In this document: in pieces, positions 17,978 through 26,900 of the stretch
Layout: each line of letters opens with the position of its first letter
How positions within the stretch are numbered: the stretch's first letter is position 1
From: Thermoanaerobaculia bacterium
GTDB lineage: Bacteria > Acidobacteriota > Thermoanaerobaculia > Multivoradales > J023
Direction: 5' to 3'
Assembly: GCA_030431255.1 (NCBI GenBank)
Contig: JAUIJL010000001.1
Span: forward strand, 186,001-250,000
Length of the DNA stretch: 64,000 nt
Notes under the pieces: model-generated
What the model was told of the DNA's origin: nothing
The model's database searches: none
What the model saw: only the letters and a program-made list of their open reading frames with translations
Made by a program: the position numbers and the translations under genes

Positions 17978-18835
17978 TCAGGTGCTGTAATCGTAGAAGC
18001 CGCGGCCGGATTTACGTCCGAGGTGCCCGGCGTCGACCATTTTCACCAGCAGCGGGCAGGGACGGTATTTCGGATCGCCGAAGCCGTCGACCAGCACCCG
18101 CAGGATGTCGAGGCAGACGTCGAGACCGATGAGGTCCGCCAAAGCCAACGGACCCATGGGGTGGTTCATGCCGAGCTTCATCACCTGATCGATGCTCTCC
18201 GCCGTGCCCACACCCTCGTAGAGGGCAAAGACGGCCTCGTTGATCATCGGCAGCAGGACGCGGTTGGAGACGAAACCGGGGGCGTCGTGGACCTCGACCG
18301 GCGTTTTGCCCATCTTTTTCGAGGCGGCTTCCACCGCGTCGTAGGTCGCTTGGTCGGTGGCGAGGCCGCGGATGACCTCGATCAGCTTCATCACCGGCAC
18401 CGGATTCATAAAATGCATGCCGATCACTTTTTCCGGGCGCGAGGTCGCGGCCGCCAGCTTGGTGATGGAGATCGAGCTGGTGTTGGTGGCGAGGATGGTG
18501 TCGGCGGGGCAGACTTCGTCGAGGGTGGAGAGCACCTTGGTCTTGATATCCAATCGCTCGACCACCGCTTCGACCACCAATTGGCAATCCGCCAAATCGG
18601 AGAGCTCGCTGGTGGTGGAGATCCGGCTCAGCACATCGGCTTTGTCTTGCTCGCTGATCTTTTCTTTTTTGACCATGCGGTCGAGGCTTTTGGAGATGCC
18701 GGCCAAGCCTTTTTCCAGGGCGGCGGGCTGGATGTCGCAGAGACGAGTTTGATAGCCGGCCGCGGCCGCCACTTGCGCAATGCCGTGGCCCATGGTGCCG
18801 GCACCGACTACGCCAATGGTTTGAATATCGGACAT
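17978..18835 (-). CDS. hbd: 3-hydroxybutyryl-CoA / 3-hydroxyacyl-CoA dehydrogenase
   Basis: A 285-residue soluble enzyme that interconverts 3-hydroxyacyl-CoA and 3-ketoacyl-CoA with NAD(P). The Rossmann motif [11 protein letters not shown] lies at 11-21. The catalytic-domain signature [20 protein letters not shown] carries the catalytic His, and [19 protein letters not shown] is the C-terminal domain entry ([14 protein letters not shown]). Length fits the short monofunctional Hbd/PaaH type rather than the fused FadB/FadJ type. It is presumably part of beta-oxidation or butyrate-type metabolism; an acyl-CoA dehydrogenase lies 20 kb away. Its 5' region contains the GTGCC(T/C)GGCAC repeat cluster. 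Confidence 0.95.
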   Translation of the reverse strand: MSDIQTIGVVGAGTMGHGIAQVAAAAGYQTRLCDIQPAALEKGLAGISKSLDRMVKKEKISEQDKADVLSRISTTSELSDLADCQLVVEAVVERLDIKTKVLSTLDEVCPADTILATNTSSISITKLAAATSRPEKVIGMHFMNPVPVMKLIEVIRGLATDQATYDAVEAASKKMGKTPVEVHDAPGFVSNRVLLPMINEAVFALYEGVGTAESIDQVMKLGMNHPMGPLALADLIGLDVCLDILRVLVDGFGDPKYRPCPLLVKMVDAGHLGRKSGRGFYDYST

Positions 18836-19263
18836 ATCGAAAGCTCCTTATCTTCGAGCGGCGTCTCGGATGCAAGATGCTCGAGTGAGGTTTTGGGAAG
18901 GGAAGGGTCGCCGACGACGGAGGAACGGATCGTGGCAACAGAAGGAAAGCGTAAGTGATCGACCCTAAAGGGTCAAGAAAGCACGGTCTGCGAAGTGCCT
19001 GGCACGGGTCCGCGAAGTGCCTGGCACAGGTCCGCGAAGTGCCAGGTCCGCGAAGTGCCCGGCACCGGTCTGCGAAGTGCCCGGCACCGCATTCCGGGTC
19101 GTTGGACGCCGTCCAAAGACGGTGCTCAACCAAGCCACGGATCGGCTCGCCCCCGAGGACCCGCATCCGAGCCCATCGGGTCGGCGTCGGCCCGGGAACC
19201 TCGTAACTTCCAGCAAAAGAAACTGTGACGATGACGGAAGTCCTCAGGACTGGAGGAAGCAAG
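18836..19263. other. 428-base intergenic region with palindromic repeat cluster
   Basis: The divergent region between the dehydrogenase (-) and the FG-GAP protein (+). It holds the repeat cluster at 18991-19090 and a GGAGG site for the downstream gene at 19252. The short open frames here read through the repeats on both strands and look non-coding. No clear promoter seen. Confidence 0.6.
18991..19090. repeat. Tandem 22-base units containing the palindrome GTGCC(T/C)GGCAC
   Basis: CGAAGTGC begins at 18991, 19013, 19035, 19051 and 19073, so units are 22 bases apart except the third, which is shortened to 16 by loss of six bases. Units 1-2 carry GTGCCTGGCAC and units 4-5 GTGCCCGGCAC, both able to form a five-base-pair stem. 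This looks like a REP-type intergenic element that expanded locally. The unit is too short and regular, and lacks spacers, for CRISPR. Confidence 0.75.
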
Positions 19264-21027
19264 ATGACATTTCAGGTTTGGAGCTTCGGGACGGAAGGAC
19301 GGAGCCGGTCCGCTCGACGGTCGAGGGTCGGATCCAGCCTATCGGCTGGATGTTTAGCGGCGGTTTTGACGCTTTGGGGCGCGATGCTCTGGGCGCAGGA
19401 GACCGCGGATCCGCCGAAGGCTCCCACCCTGGCGGACGGCCGAGCTCTCCTGCAGGCCGGAGAATCGGAAAAGGCGGTGGCGGTCTTGGAGGCCGTGACC
19501 CAGGCGGATCCGACCTCCGCGCCGGCGTGGCTGACCTTGGGGCGGGCGAGGGCCGCCGCGCAGCAGGACGCCCCGGCGGTGACCGCGTTTCTGAAGGCGG
19601 CGGGTCTGTCGAGCTCGCCGCGGCGTCGCCAAGCGGCTGTATTCGGCGCGGCCCAGGCCCAAGCGCGCCTGGGTCGGACGGAGGAGGCGCTCTTCTTGCT
19701 CCAAGGCTTGCGGGACGGCAACGCTTTCAATCTCACCAACATCGACGCGGATCCGTCGTTTGCCGGTCTGCTGGAAGACGATCGTTTCCGGGCTCTTCAG
19801 CCCACCGCCGAGGCCCTGGCCCATCCCTTCGTGGGTGAGGTCAAGGTAATTCACCATTGGGCGGGGGAAGCGGCCGGTGACAATTTCGGATGGATCGCGC
19901 GATCCCTGGGGGATGTCGACGGTGATGGGCTGTCCGATGTGGTGACGTCCGCTCCGCAGAAGAACCTGGGAGGCGCGACGGCAGGTCGGATCTATGCCTA
20001 TTCCTCGAAGTCCGGCGGGCTTTTATGGTCCAGCGACGGCGCTCCGGGCGATGTCTTGGGCCGTGGGGTCGAGGCGGCGGGTGACGTCAACGCCGACGGA
20101 ATTCCCGATGCCGTGGCCTCGGCGCCGGGCGGAGACCACGTGTTGGTATTTTCCGGCAAGGACGGAAAGACCTTATTGAAGATCGAGGCGTCTCAGCCGG
20201 GGGAGGCGATCGGTCAGCACGTTAAAGGCATCGGCGACCTCAACGGCGACGGACACGGTGACGTTTTGGTGGGGGCACCGCAATTCGACCCGCCTCCTGC
20301 GGAGGGGCAGGAGCCCGTTGCCGACGCCGGTCGGGCGGCGGTCTATTCCGGTGCCGACGGCAAGATCCTATGGCAATTCGTCGGTGATCGACCGGGGCAG
20401 CGCCTCGGGGAAACGGTCAGCGGAGGCTTTGACGGTCGGCGCATCGTGTTGATGGTGGGGGCGCCCGGGGTCGGTGAGGCCTTGGTGTTCCACGGCGATT
20501 CGTCGACGCCCTGGCGGGTGCTCGAGGGCGAGCTCAGCCGTGGCAGCTTCGGTGGCATGTTCATGTCGGTGGTCGGTGACGTGGACGCGGACGGGATCAA
20601 AGATCTCTACGTCTCCGATTGGCAAGACAACGTCCGCGGACCTGCCCGGGGTCGCATCTACGTCTATTCCGGCGCGGACGGCAGCCGCTTGCTGACCGTC
20701 AGCGGTGAGGCTCCTGGTGACGGCTTCGGCATCGGCTCGGCGGAGGCCGGTGACTTGGACGGCGACGGCCACGACGATTTGGTGATCGGTGCTTGGCAGC
20801 ACGCGGCCGAGGCTCCCGGAGCGGGCAAGGTCTACGTGATCTCCGGGCAGAACGGCGCCGAGCTGCGGACCCTGGTGGCGAACGTGGCTGGAGAGACCTT
20901 CGGGTTCGATGCCCAGGGGATCGGTGACGTCAACGGCGACGGCAAGATCGATCTCTTGCTGACCTCGGCTTGGAGCCGGGTGACTGGGGCACGGTCCGGC
21001 CGAGTGTTCATCATCGCCGGGCAATAG
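19264..21027 (+). CDS. Secreted TPR and FG-GAP (integrin-alpha-like) repeat protein
   Basis: A 587-residue protein. ATG 19264 is preceded by GGAGGAAG; an upstream ATG at 19225 lacks one. A twin-Arg-rich n-region leads to a hydrophobic segment ending near LWAQE, so it is exported. Residues about 55-165 contain TPR-like helices (ADGRALLQAGESEKAVAVLE, PAWLTLGRARA). Residues about 190-585 contain repeated calcium-loop FG-GAP units: GDVDGDGLSDVV, GDVNADGIPDAV, GDLNGDGHGDVL, GDVDADGIKDLY, GDLDGDGHDDLV and GDVNGDGKIDLL. These fold as a seven-bladed propeller that typically mediates adhesion or ligand binding. It converges on the LamG gene with eight bases between them. Confidence 0.9.
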   Translation: MTFQVWSFGTEGRSRSARRSRVGSSLSAGCLAAVLTLWGAMLWAQETADPPKAPTLADGRALLQAGESEKAVAVLEAVTQADPTSAPAWLTLGRARAAAQQDAPAVTAFLKAAGLSSSPRRRQAAVFGAAQAQARLGRTEEALFLLQGLRDGNAFNLTNIDADPSFAGLLEDDRFRALQPTAEALAHPFVGEVKVIHHWAGEAAGDNFGWIARSLGDVDGDGLSDVVTSAPQKNLGGATAGRIYAYSSKSGGLLWSSDGAPGDVLGRGVEAAGDVNADGIPDAVASAPGGDHVLVFSGKDGKTLLKIEASQPGEAIGQHVKGIGDLNGDGHGDVLVGAPQFDPPPAEGQEPVADAGRAAVYSGADGKILWQFVGDRPGQRLGETVSGGFDGRRIVLMVGAPGVGEALVFHGDSSTPWRVLEGELSRGSFGGMFMSVVGDVDADGIKDLYVSDWQDNVRGPARGRIYVYSGADGSRLLTVSGEAPGDGFGIGSAEAGDLDGDGHDDLVIGAWQHAAEAPGAGKVYVISGQNGAELRTLVANVAGETFGFDAQGIGDVNGDGKIDLLLTSAWSRVTGARSGRVFIIAGQ

Positions 21028-21035
21028 CGGCGGAG

Positions 21036-22664
21036 CTAAGGGTCCGCCAAGGCTTGGATCTCCGGCGCGCTCAAGGCCCGGCCGTACACCCGGACCTCGT
21101 CGATCGCGCCGAAGAACGAGCTCTCATGGCCTTTGAAGCTGCGTCCCACCCACATCGGGCCCTCGGTGCCCAGGGAGACCTTCTTGCCGATCCATCGACT
21201 GCCGTCTAGGCGACCGTCGACGTAAATTCTGAGCTGGTCGCCGTCATAGACCCCGGCGAGGTGATGCCAGCGCCCCGTCTGCAATACGGTGTCGCCGCGG
21301 ACGGTCCATTGGTCGACCCGCAGGAACGCGCGGTCGTCACGGGTGAGGTAGAGGTCCCAACCGTCTTCCTCGTGATCCCTTTTGTCGACGATCGATTGCC
21401 AGCCGTTGCGCTCTCGATCTGGCCGAATCCAGGCACTGACCGTGAAGCGGAAGAGCTGATCGAGCTCGGGGTGCTCGCCCACGGATCGCAAACCGGCGGT
21501 GCCGCCGGGAAAGCCCAGGGCGCGGTGGATTCGCCCTGGGATCGAGGTGGGGCCGCCCGTGGCAGGCCTGGTCTGCCAGGCGGGTCCCCGGGCCGGTCGG
21601 CTCGAGGCGTCGGCGGTCTCCAGCGGCCAATGGACGAGCAACCCTCGATCCAGATCCACCGTCGCTCCTCGAGCGGGAGGCGGTGAGCCGTCCCCTAGCT
21701 TCAGACCGTAGACGCCGGCGAAGTAGTCTCGGATCCGGCGACGCAAGGGGCCGTCGAGCTCGTTCTGATAGATCGCCAGCGCCGCAACGTCCCCATACAT
21801 CGCTCGGCCCCGGCTGACGGAAAGCAGGAAGCGGAAGAACATATTGCCGGCCAGCACGGGCTCACCGGCCGTGGCGTCCCAGCCGTCGATGTAGACGCGG
21901 ATTTTGCTGTGGATGTCGCGATGGACCTCGATCAGATGCCATTGGTCGAGGGTGACCGCTTCTTGGGCGGTGATCACGGTCGGGCGTCGGAAGTCGATCC
22001 GCAGCTTGAGGGCATTGCTCTTGACCAAATGGGTGAGCTCCGTGCCGGCGAAGCCGAAATACACGAAGTCGGAGCCTTGGGTCACTGGACGGGCGAGCAA
22101 GAAAAGGGAGAAATCGTCGTGAATCGGGCCGACCTCTTGTTTCGGCTCGATCTCCAAGGAGCGTTCCTGCACCGAGCCCCGGCCGCCGCGGATGCAAGGA
22201 TGGCCGTTCAGGCATTCGAGCACGATCCCGGGTTTATCTCGGTCGTCCTGCCCGAAATCGCGACCGGAGAGGTGCTCAGGGGGCTCGAATCCCCGCGCGG
22301 GTCGATAGGAGCTTTGGTCGACCCAGCGCCTCAAACAGCCGTCGGGAAAGACCTCGGTGTCGCAATATTGGCGATCCAGGGGAGCGTTCTCGCCGGCGTC
22401 GAAACAGTCGAGGCTGGAACAGGTCGCCACCTGAAGCCCGTGGGTGGATTCGACCAAAAACGCCAGACCGTCGATTTCGCGGGGATGAAAAGCTAAAGAT
22501 GCCTCGGGGGGCGGATCGACGCCCGTGTCTGTGATCCCTTGCGGTCCCGTCAGGGCGTGGATCGGAGGGAAAAGGAGGGCCCCGGAGACCAGGGTAAACA
22601 GCCCAATGACGGTCAAGGCACCAAAACCTCTGGCGCGGGTAAATGCCCACCGATTATCACACAT
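21036..22664 (-). CDS. Secreted LamG/concanavalin-like domain protein
   Basis: A 542-residue protein with an N-terminal signal segment (about residues 12-36: GFGALTVIGLFTLVSGALLF). Two jelly-roll lectin-like domains follow. The first lies at about 140-335 (FVYFGFAGTELTHLVKSN, IEVHRDIHSKIRVYIDGWD). The second, at about 360-540, is a clear LamG (HWPLETADAS, FTVSAWIRPD, GRWHHLAGVYDGDQLRIYVDG, FFGAIDEVRVYGRALSAPEI; core block VYDGDQLRIYVDGRLDGS). LamG domains bind glycans or surfaces in extracellular proteins. The 5' end faces the divergent desaturase gene, with about 100 bases between the likely starts. Confidence 0.85.
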   Translation of the reverse strand: MCDNRWAFTRARGFGALTVIGLFTLVSGALLFPPIHALTGPQGITDTGVDPPPEASLAFHPREIDGLAFLVESTHGLQVATCSSLDCFDAGENAPLDRQYCDTEVFPDGCLRRWVDQSSYRPARGFEPPEHLSGRDFGQDDRDKPGIVLECLNGHPCIRGGRGSVQERSLEIEPKQEVGPIHDDFSLFLLARPVTQGSDFVYFGFAGTELTHLVKSNALKLRIDFRRPTVITAQEAVTLDQWHLIEVHRDIHSKIRVYIDGWDATAGEPVLAGNMFFRFLLSVSRGRAMYGDVAALAIYQNELDGPLRRRIRDYFAGVYGLKLGDGSPPPARGATVDLDRGLLVHWPLETADASSRPARGPAWQTRPATGGPTSIPGRIHRALGFPGGTAGLRSVGEHPELDQLFRFTVSAWIRPDRERNGWQSIVDKRDHEEDGWDLYLTRDDRAFLRVDQWTVRGDTVLQTGRWHHLAGVYDGDQLRIYVDGRLDGSRWIGKKVSLGTEGPMWVGRSFKGHESSFFGAIDEVRVYGRALSAPEIQALADP

Positions 22665-22765
22665 GGGCCTATTCTAACCGCTTTGACTGGTCAGATGGCT
22701 TGGGGTATGTTGCTGTTTGGAAGTGCCATCGTCTTGTGTCAACACCCGAGGAAAGGCGTCGAGGA

Positions 22766-23842
22766 GTGGGACAAGCAGCAGCGAATGAAGGGGCCCAAAG
22801 CGCGACGGTATCGAATCTTTCTTGGCAGTCGCGCTTGGCGCCATATAGCCGTCCCGACCACCGCAGAGCTTGGATCCAGCTGCTGAACACGGCCGTGCCC
22901 TTCGCCCTGGGTGTTTATGGGATGCTCCTGAGCCTCGAGGTCGGCTATATTTGGACCCTTTTACTGGCATTGCCCGTGGCGGGTTTGTACATTCGGCTCT
23001 TCCTCATCCAGCACGATTGTGGTCACGGCTGTTTTTTCAGCTCCCGACGCGCCAACGACCTGCTCGGCTCGTGGATCAGCGTCGTCTCCCTCACTCCCTA
23101 CTACTACTGGCTTCGGACCCACGCCTATCACCACTCCGCCCACGGTGATTTGGACCGCCGCGGCCTGGGGGATCTCACGACGTTGACCGTCGACGAATAC
23201 CTCGCCCTCGGGTTCTGGCAGCGGGTCGGCTATCGGCTCACCCGCAACATTCCGGTCCTGTTGGTGTTTGGGCCGATCTACCAAATCTTGCTCAAGCATC
23301 GTTTCCCCTGGGACCTGCCCCTGACCTGGAAACGGGAATGGCGCAGCGTATGGTGGACCAATCTCGGGCTGGGGCTCGGGGTCTGGGCTGCTGTGGAGGT
23401 GGTCGGTTGGATTGCCTTCCTCAAGGTGGCCGCGCCGATTTTCTGCTTCGCTTGGGGAGCGGCTATGTGGGTGCTCTACGTACAGCACCATTTCGAGGAT
23501 AATTATTGGGTCGAGCATCCGGAGTGGAGCTTCGAGCAGGCGGCGCTGGAAGGAAGCTCGTTCTACGATCTTCCTCGAATCCTTCATTGGTTTACCGCCG
23601 ACATCGGCTACCATCATATTCACCATCTGTTGCCGCGGATTCCGAACTATCGATTGAGGGAGTGCTTTGAGGCCTTCCCCGAGCTTCAGAACGTGAATCG
23701 CATCGGCCTCAGGGACAGCCTTCGCTGCGCGCGATTGAGTCTCTGGGATCCTGAGCGGGGACGGATGATCGGTTTTGATGAGCTAGCCTCCTCTAGGATC
23801 GGCAGCCCGGCGGCGGTGGAGCCGATCGGGGAACAGTCGTGA
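22766..23842 (+). CDS. Membrane fatty-acid desaturase
   Basis: About 358 residues; a di-iron integral membrane enzyme that introduces a double bond into acyl chains. All three histidine boxes are present: HDCGH, HAYHH and HHIHH. Hydrophobic pairs precede boxes 1 and 3 (about FALGVYGMLLSL, TLLLALPVAGLYIRLFLI and LGLGVWAAVEVVG). The start is uncertain. The homologous region begins near APYSRPDHRRAWIQLLNTAVPF, and no ATG is well placed. An ATG at 22643 would overlap the divergent gene. GTG 22766 is my best guess, with GAGG very close before it. It probably adjusts membrane fluidity, as in DesA/omega-6-like enzymes. No electron-donor gene is adjacent. Confidence 0.85.
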   Translation: MGQAAANEGAQSATVSNLSWQSRLAPYSRPDHRRAWIQLLNTAVPFALGVYGMLLSLEVGYIWTLLLALPVAGLYIRLFLIQHDCGHGCFFSSRRANDLLGSWISVVSLTPYYYWLRTHAYHHSAHGDLDRRGLGDLTTLTVDEYLALGFWQRVGYRLTRNIPVLLVFGPIYQILLKHRFPWDLPLTWKREWRSVWWTNLGLGLGVWAAVEVVGWIAFLKVAAPIFCFAWGAAMWVLYVQHHFEDNYWVEHPEWSFEQAALEGSSFYDLPRILHWFTADIGYHHIHHLLPRIPNYRLRECFEAFPELQNVNRIGLRDSLRCARLSLWDPERGRMIGFDELASSRIGSPAAVEPIGEQS

Positions 23843-23954
23843 TGGATCGTCGGCGTCTCTTGAGTCTCTAAAGCCCGGGAGCCTGAGAGCTCGGGCAGAC
23901 GGTGGAGCGAACGAGGCCGACGATCGTACACAGGAAGGCCTGTGATCGAGGATC

Positions 23955-26900
23955 ATGGTGGGTAAGAAGAGCACCGCGGTCGACAATGGGAACCTCGCCC
24001 TGGAGGCGTTCGTTCCCGGCTGGACCCTGCGCTATTTGGCGCGGCATCCGGCTACGGAGATCACCGCCGGCGCCGTTCCCCTGGACTGTGTCCTGATCCT
24101 GGTCGACATTTCCGGCTTCACCGCCTTGACCGAGCATCTGGCGACCCAAGGGGCCCGCGGAGCTGAAGAGGTGAGAGAGCTGCTCAACGGCTGCTTCTCA
24201 CCCCTCGTGGAGCTGATCACCGACCATGGCGGCTTGGTGGAGAAATTCGCCGGTGACGCCACGCTCGCCCTCTGGCCGGTCGAAGAGGAAGGTGAGATGG
24301 GCACGGCGGTGCGCCGAGCGGTTCAATGTTGCCGGGAAATCCAGCGGCAGCTCGACGATTTGGAAATCCGTGGATTTCGCTTGCGTCTACGGATCGGGGT
24401 GTCCGCCGGCGAGGCCTGCGCGACCACCACCGGCGGAGTGGAGGGGCGATGGGAAACCATGATCGCCGGCGAGGTCTTGTCGAGCCTGGACAGCGTGATG
24501 ACCCAAGCCGAGCCGGGTCAGGTCATCTTGTCGGCGGCGGCTACAGCCGCGGCCGGCAGCTGGCTCAACAGCCGAAGGCGCCCCGACGGCTCGTCGGAGC
24601 TGGTGGGTCTGAACGGAATCCTGGATCCGGTGGCGGCTATTTCGGCCACGCTGCCTGAAGAGGCTCGCCGAGCCTTGACTTGTTTCGTGCCCTTTTCCAT
24701 GCAATCCCGGCTGGAAGCGGGCCACACGGGTTGGCTCGCGGAATTCCGCCGGGTGACGATCCTCTTCGTCAATTTGGGCCATCTCCAGATCCACGAGGGC
24801 TCTCTCGATCAGCTCCAGACGACGATTCAAACCTTGCAGCGTTCCATCTACCGCTTCGGCGGTAGCTTGAATCAATTGGTCACCGACGACAAGGGAACCT
24901 GCCTGATCGCCGCTTGGGGGCTCGCTTTTCGCAACTATGACGACAACGCGGTCCGCGCCTTGCGCTCGGCCATGGACATGCGGTCGGAGCTCCAAAAGCA
25001 GGGGGTCGAGTCGGCGATCGGTGTCTCCACCGGCGTGATCTACACCGGTCTTCGAGGTAACTCCAGGCGCATGGAATACGCCATGATCGGTGATGCGGTC
25101 AATCTCGCCGCCCGCCTGATGCAATCCGCGTCGAGCGGCGAGATCCTATGCGATCGATACACGCGCACCGGCGCGGAGATGATCGATTTCGAGCCCCTGG
25201 AGCCGATCAAGGTCAAGGGCAAGACCAAGCCGATCCAAATTTTCCGCCCTCTCGGTCAGAAGAAAATGCGCATTCGGCGCCAAACCGAGATTCTCGGTCG
25301 CGAGCCGGAGCTGGCCATGTTCCGTGAGCTGCTGAGCCGACTCGAAAGGGGGCAAGGGGCGACCCTGGTGGTCGAAGGCGAAGCCGGAATCGGCAAATCC
25401 CACCTGGTGGACGATCTCGCCGAGCGGGCCCGTGGCATCGGAGCGAGGATCCTCGAGGCGAATGGGGACGCCATCGAGCGCGCGCGACCCCACTACCCGT
25501 GGAAGGAGATCTTCGAGCAGCTTTTAGACCTCGATGAGCTCGATGCGGAGACCGCCCGTGAGCGGCTGTTCGCGGCCTTGGAGCCCGAAGAGATAGACCT
25601 GGCTCCGCTGCTGATGCCGGTGTTGCCCTTCGATTTGCCGGAAACCGAGGTCACCGAAGGATTGGCGGCCAAAGGTCGAGCCGAGCGGCGCCAAGATCTG
25701 CTCGTCCGCCTGCTCGGCCGGGCGGTGGCCTCGCGCAAGACGGTGTTGGTCATGGACGACAGCCAGTGGCTCGACTCGGCTTCCTGGGCCCTTTTGGAGG
25801 CGGTGCATCAGCAGATCGAGGGCCTGCTGCTGGTGATCGTTACCCGCCCGTTGCTCGAGCGAGACCTGACCCTCGAAGCTCGACGGCTGTTGGAAGATCC
25901 CGGCACTGTGGTGCAACGGTTGGGGCCGTTGGATCAGGAAGCGGTGCTCGACCTGATCCGCTTGCGCCTCAAGACCGATCGTCTGCCGCGGACCCTGTCG
26001 GAAATGCTGCTGAGCAAGGCGGAGGGCCATCCGCTGTTCACCGAAGAGCTGGCGTTCAGCTTGCGCGACCAGGGCCTGATCACGGTCGAGGACGGGGTCT
26101 GCCGCCTTTCCGATCAAGTCGGCTCTTTCGGCTCCCTGAGCTTCCCGAATACGGCCCAGGACGTCGTCACCGGACGTATCGACATCCTCGACCCTCATCA
26201 GCAGCTGACGCTCAAGGTAGCCAGCGTGCTGGGACGTCGCTTCCTGCCCGCGATTCTGTCGGACGTACACCCCATTCCCGAAGAACGAGAGGATCTGCCG
26301 GCCCATCTCGCGGCCTTGTCCGAGCTGGAGCTGGTCCTGCCGGGCGCCGACGACGACTATATGTTCAAGCACTCCATCACCCAGGAGGCGGCTTACGAGC
26401 TTTTGCCCTTCGCCCAACGGCGGGAGCTGCACCGATCGGTGGCGGAATGGCACGAAGGGCACCGCAGTGAGGATTTGGACTCGGTATACGGCTTGTTGGC
26501 CCACCATTGGAGCCAGGCCGAGGTCACCGAAAAAGCGCTGATTTACTTGGAAAAGGCCGGCTTGCAGGCGGAGAGGGGGTATGCCTACCGAGAGGTCGCC
26601 CGCTTCTTCGCCAAGGCGCTGCAGATGGATCAGCAGCAAGGTGAGGATCCCGAGCTGGATCACCAGTGGGTCAGCTTGCCCGGCGGACGAACCCTCTCCG
26701 CTCGCCGAGCCCGTCGCGCCCGATGGCAGAGGCTCTTGGGGTTCGCCTACGCCAATCTCGGTCAGCTGGAGGAGGGAGCCCGGGAGCTCGGCCGGAGTCT
26801 GGAGCTTCTCGGAGAGCCGATTCCCAAGACCCGCGGAAAATTCATCCGTTCCGCCCTACGACAAGTGGCCCGGCAAGCCCGTCATCGTTTGCGCCCGACC

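Noticed and set aside
18991-19090. Possible CRISPR array
   Set aside because: Units are contiguous 22-mers with no unique spacers, one unit is shortened, and there are no cas genes.
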